This document shows positions 53,326 through 60,395 of a DNA stretch of 60,395 nucleotides, one piece after another. Below the pieces are notes generated by a model. That model saw only the letters and a list, made by a program, of their open reading frames with translations, searched no databases and was not told where the DNA came from. Source of the DNA: Hennigella sp045641165 (GTDB lineage: Bacteria > Bacillota_I > Bacilli_A > Mycoplasmatales > Mycoplasmoidaceae); assembly GCA_045641165.1 (NCBI GenBank), contig JAZUGL010000005.1, forward strand, positions 1 through 60,395, written 5' to 3'. Position 1 is the first letter of the stretch, and the number at the start of each line of letters is the position of its first letter. The translations under genes and the position numbers were made by a program.

Positions 53326-54466
53326 TTAATAACCTCTTAGCTAGTAACAATGCGTTTTCAATAGCATCATCCATATCAAAATATTTATATTGCGCAAGTC
53401 TACCTAATGGATAAAAGTTTTTATATTTTTTAGCTAATAAGAAGTATTTCTTATACAAATTTAAGTTTTTGTTGTTGATTATTGGATAATAACGAACATT
53501 AAACTTTTTTGATTTGGGTTTGAATTCGCCTGGGTATTCTTCTGAAATTATTGTTTTGCCAAAAATCTTTTGTTTAGTTAAATATTTATATTCAGCTATA
53601 CGAGTCATTTTAGGGTGACTTGGATAATTTACTACGCCAGATTTTTGAAAGTGAGTTTTGTTAAAAAGTTTAAAGTGTATATCTAAACTTCTATATGGTA
53701 ACATACCATATTTAAACTTAAATACTTCATCTAATGGGCCACAATAAACTATAGGTGTTCCACATTTTTCTTTGTCTCAAAATAATTGTTTTTTTAATTC
53801 AATATGTTTTAAAGCATCATAGTTTAAATGAAGTTTGATATTACGATGTGATAACATTTTTTGAATCATTTTTGTATACCCATCTTTTGGTAATCCTTGG
53901 TATCTATCATCTGGGAAATAATTGTGTTCGGTTCCAAGAACAATCTTAACTCTGTTAATTGTTTTAGGATCGATTTGTGAAAATTTCACTCCTCACATCT
54001 TTTGTGAGTAATTAAAATAAACATTGTTTCCAATCCATTTTATGAAGTCTTTAACGTTTACATCATTAATTTTTTGAGCATCAAACAATGTTATTGTTTT
54101 TTTACCTGGAAACTTTGTTTTAAGAATATGAATAATTTTGTTTGCTTTGACCCCACAAATCTTTCTTATTGATTTAAAATTGATTGGTAGTGGGAATGTT
54201 TTACTATTAGTCTTAACAAAAACTTTGTTAACATAACCATTTAAACTACAAAATTTTGAAATAAAATCATATATCTCTTTTTTGTCTGTATGAAAAATGT
54301 GTGGGCCAAACTTATGTATTAAAATGTTGTTATTTCTCAAATCATAGCAATTGCCGCCAACATAAGGTTTTTTTTCATAAATATCAACTTTTCAACCATT
54401 GTTAGCTAAAACATTTGCTAAAGCAACACCCGAAATTCCAGCTCCAATTATTTTAATTTTTTTCAT
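53318..54466 (-). CDS. glf: UDP-galactopyranose mutase
   Basis: This 382-aa flavoenzyme turns UDP-galactopyranose into UDP-galactofuranose. It has the FAD Rossmann start IIGAGISGVALANVLA, EKKPYVGGNCYD and GPHIFHT. In the middle are YFPDDRYQGLPKDGYT and, near the end, YPLGRLAQYKYFDMDDAI. All match Glf. It is the strongest functional anchor for the surrounding cluster, since it implies galactofuranose in a surface polymer or glycolipid. TGA codons are Trp. Confidence 0.94.
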
Positions 54467-54472
54467 AAAATC

Positions 54473-55720
54473 TTAACGTGTTTTTCTTTTTCTGTTATAG
54501 TTAACTATTTGTTTGGCAGTTAGACCAACCATACAGCCCATACCAATAAATGCTGGAGCAAAGTTAGTAAATGTTCTTCAAACTAGTATAGAGTTTCAAG
54601 TTACATTTTGCGTTAAAGCATTTCATATTTCTTGGCTTGGTGGTACAGGGCTAATATTCCAATTGCTAAATTTTAGCAATAAGTTGTAAAAGAAGAACTC
54701 AATTGTTCCTTCACCACCGGGAGCAATAAAGTTTAATCTGTTAGCTTTCATGGCCATGCAAGCACAAGTAAATGCTCATCCAAAGCTAAAACCAACTTTA
54801 TAAACCTCGTTTGGTGCATATGTAACATATTGAACAAAATACATTGAAATTGCTATAGCAAAATAGAACATTATTTCATTGATAATGAAAATAACAAATA
54901 CTCAAGCAGTTGTTTTTCAATCCTTTAAGAAACGAATAACATCATTCTTTATTGTTGCTCTGTTTTTATATTTAGCAGCAATTTGAGCTTTAGTATGATA
55001 TTTCATATGCAATTTTTTCTTAACTCAATTAAAAATTGAAGATAGTGTGTAGTGAGCTTGTTTTCAAAAACACAAAATAGACATAATTGCAATGTTGAAA
55101 AAGTCAATTGCAACACCGGCACACATAAATATGAATGTTGAAATTCCTTGAGGATCGCCTAAAATCTTGCCTCTGTAAACCATTACCATTACAAATGGTA
55201 TAAAAGAGACAATAAAGTGACTTAATAGTCAAAACCAAGTATTAGAAAATAATAGACTTGTGCACTTCGAAGTTGGTATACCTTTTGTTTTTAGTCAAAA
55301 CAATGTGTATGGGTCACTAAATACAACCGGAGTTACTGCTCTTAAAAAAGAAACTGCAGCGGCAAAGATCCAGTATTCCCATTGTGGTATCTTAAATCCT
55401 CATTTTCTTATTCTGACCCATAGGGTCGCATAATTCATGAAAATGCAATAAAAAAGAATGAATATAAGTAATACAAACCATACAATTCCGGTTTTGAAAG
55501 CAAAGCCATTAGCGATTGTTTCAAATAGTTTTGGGAAGTTAATACCCATTACAAACACAATGGTTACTGCGATTAAGGCGATAGATACAATAAATAAAAA
55601 GATTAAAATTACAATATTTTTAGTTGTAAAAGGCGAAGCTTGTTTTCCTTTTTGTTGCAAATTATCAGCTTCGATAATTTTTACATCAGCTTTGTTATCA
55701 ATTTTTACGGTTTTGCCCAT
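54473..55720 (-). CDS. UPF0104/LPG-synthase TM-type membrane protein
   Basis: This 415-aa polytopic protein has a Lys-rich N-terminal tail of about 30 residues and about eight helices. Its APGGEGTIEFFFYNLLL segment matches the PGGxGxxE motif of the LPG-synthase TM/UPF0104 family. These proteins are often found with lipid-glycosyltransferases and may flip lipid-linked sugars. It is first in the minus-strand glycan block with glf (gap 6 bp). More than ten TGA codons are Trp. Confidence 0.75.
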
Positions 55721-55769
55721 AAATATATGTTAATTATATATAAAATACGCGCACGTAAATATATATTAT

Positions 55770-56453
55770 TTACTTAGAAAAATAATCTAGAACTCTAAAA
55801 GATATATCTTCTATTTGTTTAGCTAAATCTTTTAGATTTGTACGATACTTTTTCTTAGAATCTGCATCTAGAGTTAAGTTGTCACTTACAACTTTGACGC
55901 AGAAAAAGTCTGTTTTAGTTTTTTTACAAATTTGAGCTATGGCACAAGCTTCCATATCAAAGCTTACAATATTTTTATTTGCTACAGTGGGAAACATTTC
56001 AATGTTTTGGATAGTAATAAAGGTGTCACCAGTTGCAACAGTACCAACAACAGCATCTTTAAACATTGTTTTTAGTTGATTGACATATTTATCTTTGATA
56101 GCAAATTCAGTTAATTCTTCAGGAATTTGGTTTAAAAGATAGTCAAGAGGTGTTAAATCAACATCGTTATATTGGCAAGCATCAGCAATAAGTATTGTTC
56201 CAGGAACAATATTGCTTTTGCAGCTGCCACAAAAACCAATGTTAAAGATCTTGTCAACACCAAAATTGATAATCATATTCATTGCTACAGCGGCCGCATT
56301 TGCTTTCCCAACGCCGCTAAAGCAAAGAATGACTTGTCTATCATCCAAGGTGCCAATGTAGTATCTAATGCCGTTAAATTCGATAATTTTGGCCTTTAAA
56401 GTTTTAATCAAACCACCGACTTCTTCTTTTTCGGCAGCTATTAACCCTATCAT
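55770..56453 (-). CDS. mtnN: 5'-methylthioadenosine/S-adenosylhomocysteine nucleosidase
   Basis: This 227-aa enzyme cleaves SAH and MTA, clearing by-products of SAM-dependent reactions such as MtaB, MiaB and TrmB here. Signature stretches are GLIAAEKEEV, CFSGVGKANAA, NIGFCGSC, VATGDTFI and SFDMEACAIAQ. A second gene product cannot be mistaken: MtnN has exactly this order. It overlaps nadD as TAATG. Confidence 0.93.
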   Translation of the reverse strand: MIGLIAAEKEEVGGLIKTLKAKIIEFNGIRYYIGTLDDRQVILCFSGVGKANAAAVAMNMIINFGVDKIFNIGFCGSCKSNIVPGTILIADACQYNDVDLTPLDYLLNQIPEELTEFAIKDKYVNQLKTMFKDAVVGTVATGDTFITIQNIEMFPTVANKNIVSFDMEACAIAQICKKTKTDFFCVKVVSDNLTLDADSKKKYRTNLKDLAKQIEDISFRVLDYFSK

Positions 56454-57499
56454 TAGTACTTCTCCTTGTTCAAGTTATATACTATTTTAAACTCACTATC
56501 AAGATTCTTGATACATTTATCTAAGTGTTTTTGTCTATCAGGTATATCTTCAACAGTTCTTGCCGGTTCAAGTTTGTCAGCACAAAATAATGCTTTAGCT
56601 ACTTTATTAGTCGAGCTCTTGTCTTGAAAAATAACATGATTATTGATTGCATCCAATATTATTGGATCATAAATATCAAAGTCAGCTTTAGCGATTTTAA
56701 CTCCTGCTAAACCATGAGCACAATGAATGGTCGGGAATTGCTTTAATTCATAATCAGTTAATATAGTCTTTGTTTGTTCTTCACTATATTGCTTTGCAAT
56801 GTCATGCAATAAGGCGGCTGTTTGACATCTCAAGATGTCTTCATCACTAAACTTATTGCCAACAGCTATTTTAGTTATTGTTTCCAAAACTCTAAGAGTA
56901 TGTTGATATCTTCTAGGTGACATGTATGGTTTAACTTTATCTTGAAGATATAAATGATTTTTTTTAATAAAATCATAGTTTTCTTTTCCTAAGTCTTTGA
57001 TTGATGGTTTTAAACGATTAGAAGTTGAGTCGTAATCAACTTTAGTAGCATTTAAAATAATGTGTTTAGAAAAGATTCTTTTAATTGGTTTGTTGCCTCT
57101 TTTATAACAAACTATAGTTGATAGGCTATTAATAACATCATAGTGATTCCAAGTTGTTATTAATTCATATTGGTCTTGACCAACTAAAAAGAATAGTTGT
57201 GCATCCTTATTAGTGCGCGCGATTTCCTTTATTATGTCGCACGTATACGTATGATTATTGATATTATCATAAATAATATATGGGAAAGTTTTCCCAAATA
57301 AATTCATAACCATTTGAACTCGATAAGAATAAGGAACTAAATCTTGTTGGTGCTTTCAAGGAGAAATTTTATCAACACAGATTATTACATCATCTGGCTT
57401 AATATAATCAATGGCAGAATTTAAAATATGCAAATGACCCATGTGAGGGGGATTAAATGCGCCACCAAAAATTAAAATTTTTCTTTCTCTATTTCCCAT
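56453..57499 (-). CDS. nadD: Nicotinate-nucleotide adenylyltransferase fused to HD-domain hydrolase (NadD-YqeK)
   Basis: This 348-aa protein has an N-terminal NadD part (residues 1-190) with GGAFNPPHMGHL, FLVGQDQYEL and later YDSTSNRLK. From about residue 195 comes a YqeK-type HD domain: YMSPRRYQHTLRV, ALLHDIAKQYS, IHCAHGLAG and the CADKLEPAR metal site. YqeK hydrolyses Ap4A in other bacteria. The fusion is typical of mollicutes. NadD forms deamido-NAD, the substrate of NadE at 9.9 kb. In-frame TGA is Trp. Confidence 0.93.
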
Positions 57500-57501
57500 A
57501 T

Positions 57502-58086
57502 TTAAAGCAACTTTGTATCGTTTTCAAAACTATCCGATGTAGTTAACAAACTATTACTTGATAGTTTTTTATAGATTTTCTTTTCAAGAAAGTCTATTAG
57601 TTTTGTTGATTTAGTTCTGGTCTGTCCAGCTAAAGGAACAACTAAAATTGATTTGCAGCCAAGCCTATTAGCAACAAATATATCAATTAAAAATTGATCT
57701 CCCATAATAATTGTTTCTTCTGGTTTAACTTTTTCTATTTTTAAGATTTTCCTAACCTTGAAGGACCAAGGCTTAGAAGCAAAAGATACTATACCATCCG
57801 GTTTAAGATAGTTACAAAATTTTTGAACTCTTCTTCTGCTATTGTTTGAGCATACTCAAAACTTTATTCCCAAAGACTTTATTGTTTCAACAAATTTAAT
57901 TACTGATCTTGAAGGAATTGAGTTATATGTTGGAGCAAGTGTATCATCTAGGTCACAAATAAAAAGCTTAATGTTATTTATTTTTAATAAATACGGATCT
58001 AATTCAGAAAAGTTTTTAAGCGTAATGCTTGGCTTAAAGTAATTAAAAAATGAATTCTTTCCTCTTTTTTTAAACTTCTTACTCAT
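57502..58086 (-). CDS. yqeG: YqeG-family HAD phosphatase
   Basis: This 194-aa HAD-superfamily IIIA hydrolase has the nucleophile motif FICDLDDTLAP, motif II VCSNNSRRR, Lys in SKPWSFK and motif III MGDQFLIDI. YqeG-type phosphatases are often next to nadD in Firmicutes. It is 2 bp from nadD, so coexpressed. The natural substrate is not well defined. Confidence 0.88.
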
Positions 58087-60395
58087 TGGCAGTTTCTGAA
58101 CCTTTGATATTACTTATTCATATATTGCAATCAAAGATTGCATTAGCAACAGAATTAACTCTTTGGTTGTAATCTAAGTAATTCAAATCAGATATATTCA
58201 AGAATTCTTTATTGCCAGAAACATTAACATATGTTAAAACAGTGTTTGGTATAAGTGGCAATACTTTTAACACTTTTACATTATTGTTATTTGCAATAAA
58301 GCTATTTATAGCTTTTCCAACATTAGTACGGTTGCCAGCAGGCACAATATTGCTTTCAATTCGTTTAATAGCAAAGTTTGTAACAACAGCTAATTGATTA
58401 GCTGCACTATTAAATAAGAAGGAGTTGGCAATCTTGTCGCCATCTTTTAATCCCATGGCCTTAACGCCTTTGGCGTTTTTGCCTACAAGTGGTATTTGGT
58501 CAATTAAATAAGAATTAATATATCCTCTTTGTGAACAAATAATAATTCTTTGTGTTTCATTTTCTATTGGGAATACTGAAACAATCTTGTCGCCTTCATC
58601 TAATTTAGCATAGCTAATAGTGCTTGTTCTTTTAGAAATAACTTCAGATAATTCAAAACGTTTAATCAAACCAGATTGAGTGCAAACAATCATTTGTGTT
58701 TTATTGATTGGTTGCTTGTAGTCAGCATTGATTGCTGCAACTACAGTTGCATCAGCTGCACTGTTAATTAAGTTATTGATGTGGGTTCCAACCTCTTTAA
58801 ATTTACATTCAGGAATCTTATTATTTGGAATAACAGCACATTCACCATTTTCTAAGAAAAGCAATGATCTATCTCTTAGATTACCAACATATTCATTAAT
58901 GATAATATCATTAGCTTTAGTGAAATTATCTTTTGGATCATTAGCAAGCAATATTCTATTGCTAAATGCTTTCATATAACCACCAGAAGTAAAGGCAAAG
59001 ATACGGTTCTTGTCTTGAATTAGATCTAATTCATCTATTACAACTTTGTTTTCTTCATAAGAAAGTTTAGACTTTCTTTCTTGCGGATAAAGTTTTTTAA
59101 ATGCTCTAAGTTTTGTTTTTAAAAACAAAAGTCTTGCATCTTTATTAGCAACTAAGTTTTCTAATGTTGCAATAGACATGTTAAGTTCATCTAATTCAGC
59201 TTTTAAAGCTTGAACATCAGTATTACTTAATCTATATAACCTTAGGTTAACTATTGCTTCTGCTTGTGAATTTGTAAAACCAAATTTATTAACTAAAGCA
59301 GTTACTGCTTCTGTTTTATCTTTAGCTTTTCTAATTGATGAAACAACATCATCAATAATTAGAATAGCTTTGATTAGACCTTGAACTATTTCTCTTCTTG
59401 TTCTTGATTTATCTAAATCAAATTGGCTAGTTTTTAAAATAATTTGTTCAGCATGATCAATGAATGCTTGCAAGAATGTAAAAATGTCTAACAATACAGG
59501 TTTACGATCTTTGATCGCAATCATATTAAAGTTGAAAGATGTTTGTAGTTTTGTGTTCTTGTATAAGTAACTCTTAATGAAATCAAAGTTAGCGTGTGTT
59601 TTAGTTTCTAAAACAATATAAACACCGTTAGCATCTGATTCATCCCTTACTTCAGTAATTTGTAAAGCTTCAGTTTTTTCTTTAGCTAAATCAATTTGTT
59701 TAATAATATCTGACTTGTTTGTTTCAAAAGGAATAGAAGTAATAGCAATTTGCTTATTACTTAGTTTCTTCATTTCACCACCAACAAAGATTTTACCCTT
59801 ACCGTTTTTGTAAGCATCTCTAACACCTTCTAAATTAGAAATAACACCACCCGTAGGGAAATCTGGGGCAGGCATAATAGAAATAATCTTATCCATTCTA
59901 CAGTTTGGTGAATCAATCTTAGCAATAACTGCATCAATTGCTTCGCAAGGATTGAATGGAGGAATGTTTGTTGCATATCCTGCAGCAATACCGCTGCTAC
60001 CATTAATTAATAGGTTGGGAAATAATGTTGGTAAAACAGTTGGTTCTTGTTCTGAACCATCAAAGTTCGGAATAAATGGAACGGTATTCTTTTTAATACC
60101 TTCTGCCATCATTTCACCAAATGCAGATAAACGACATTCGGTATAACGCATTGCGGCTGGTCCATCACCATCAATTGAACCCTTATTACCATGCATGTCT
60201 AGTAGACATATATTGTTCTTTCATTCTTGACTCAAACGAACCATTGCTTCGTAAATTGAGCTATCACCATGTGGGTGATATTTACCAATTACTTCACCAA
60301 CGGTTCTTGCAGATTTCTTGTGTGGCAAAGTGTGCAATAAATTTAAATCATTCATTGCATAAAGAATTCTTCGTTGTACGGGTTTTAATCCATCT
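58079..60395 (-). CDS. parC: DNA topoisomerase IV subunit A (partial, N-terminus outside window)
   Basis: At least 771 codons of a type IIA topoisomerase A subunit, which cuts and passes DNA to decatenate chromosomes. The visible start is DGLKPVQRRILYAM, then the quinolone region YHPHGDSSIYEA with Ser, and the active Tyr in AAMRYTECRLS. NGSSGIAAGYATNIPP follows. ParC rather than GyrA is preferred from GNKGSIDGDGPAAMRY. The C-terminal beta-pinwheel is present and the protein ends ...GSETANE. parE is expected just upstream, beyond the window. In-frame TGAs are Trp. Its stop overlaps the yqeG start by 3 bases. Confidence 0.9.

Noticed and set aside
44868..55720. Horizontal transfer of the glycan region as an island
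   Set aside because: It contains housekeeping pgi and ktrA, uses the same TGA-as-Trp code and AT-rich composition, and has no mobility genes. Transfer of single genes remains possible but cannot be shown.
60240..60395. Quinolone-resistance change in ParC
   Set aside because: The visible segment reads HGDSSIYEA, with the wild-type Ser.

Overview
This window comes from a wall-less, strongly AT-rich mollicute that reads UGA as tryptophan. Many recognisable proteins (TyrS, Ffh, enolase, the F1Fo subunits, MtaB, GyrA/ParC-type topoisomerase) stay in frame only if in-frame TGA is Trp, usually at positions where the family has Trp. This excludes Acholeplasma and phytoplasmas and points to Mycoplasmatales in the broad sense. 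No peptidoglycan genes are visible. The NadD-HD fusion, the PstC-PstA fusion and a lipoprotein-like AtpF also fit mollicutes. I cannot name the species. All gene coordinates below have been joined through in-frame TGA.

Layout. (1) 1-12.7 kb, minus strand: a phosphate operon pstS-pstCA-pstB, then a PQ-loop transporter, phoU, an RNase J-like protein without its metal ligands, an FtsK-like membrane protein without Walker A/B catalytic residues, and a choline-kinase-like gene. Upstream lie nadE, obg and a membrane protein. (2) 12.7-17.9 kb, plus: lspA, rluD-like, tsaB, tyrS, ffh and a small protein. (3) 17.9-23.7 kb, mostly minus: a duplicated membrane protein, tRNA-Val/Glu/Asn, acpP (plus), ruvB, ruvA, a small coiled-coil ORF bracketed by near-identical 29-bp repeats, mtaB and a membrane protein. 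(4) 23.8-29.1 kb, plus: eno, pyk, efp, asp23-like, nusB, then a surface protein with an InlB-type repeat and a beta-helix-like body. (5) 29.1-33.6 kb: rarA, nfo, dnaX (minus) and an MBL hydrolase (plus). (6) 33.6-41.7 kb, minus: a complete F1Fo ATP synthase operon (atpI-B-E-F-H-A-G-D-C) headed by a lipoprotein gene. (7) 41.8-44.8 kb: miaB (plus), then PNPOx-like, trmB and NUDIX (minus). (8) 44.9-55.7 kb: a surface-glycan region with a possible glycosyltransferase, pgi, ktrA, two acyltransferase-3-like membrane proteins, a GT8, two tandem GT2s, an alpha/beta hydrolase, UDP-galactopyranose mutase and a flippase-like membrane protein. (9) 55.8-60.4 kb, minus: mtnN, nadD-HD, yqeG and the C-terminal part of parC, cut by the window edge.

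How it fits together. The housekeeping genes are tightly packed, with TAATG overlaps and hairpin terminators between convergent units. Region 8 can be read as a pathway in which pgi feeds hexose phosphate, Glf makes UDP-galactofuranose, GT2/GT8 enzymes build a glycan or glycolipid, AT3-type proteins may acylate it and the TM protein may move it across the membrane. The least expected part is the pst operon tail, where two neighbouring genes encode proteins that keep a fold but have lost the catalytic residues (RNase J-like and FtsK-like), and where PstB itself has Gln at the catalytic Glu position. The c subunit of the ATP synthase carries the full set of Na+-binding residues known from Ilyobacter. 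No CRISPR array, insertion sequence, rRNA or phage module was seen, and no stretch over 300 bases lacks a gene.
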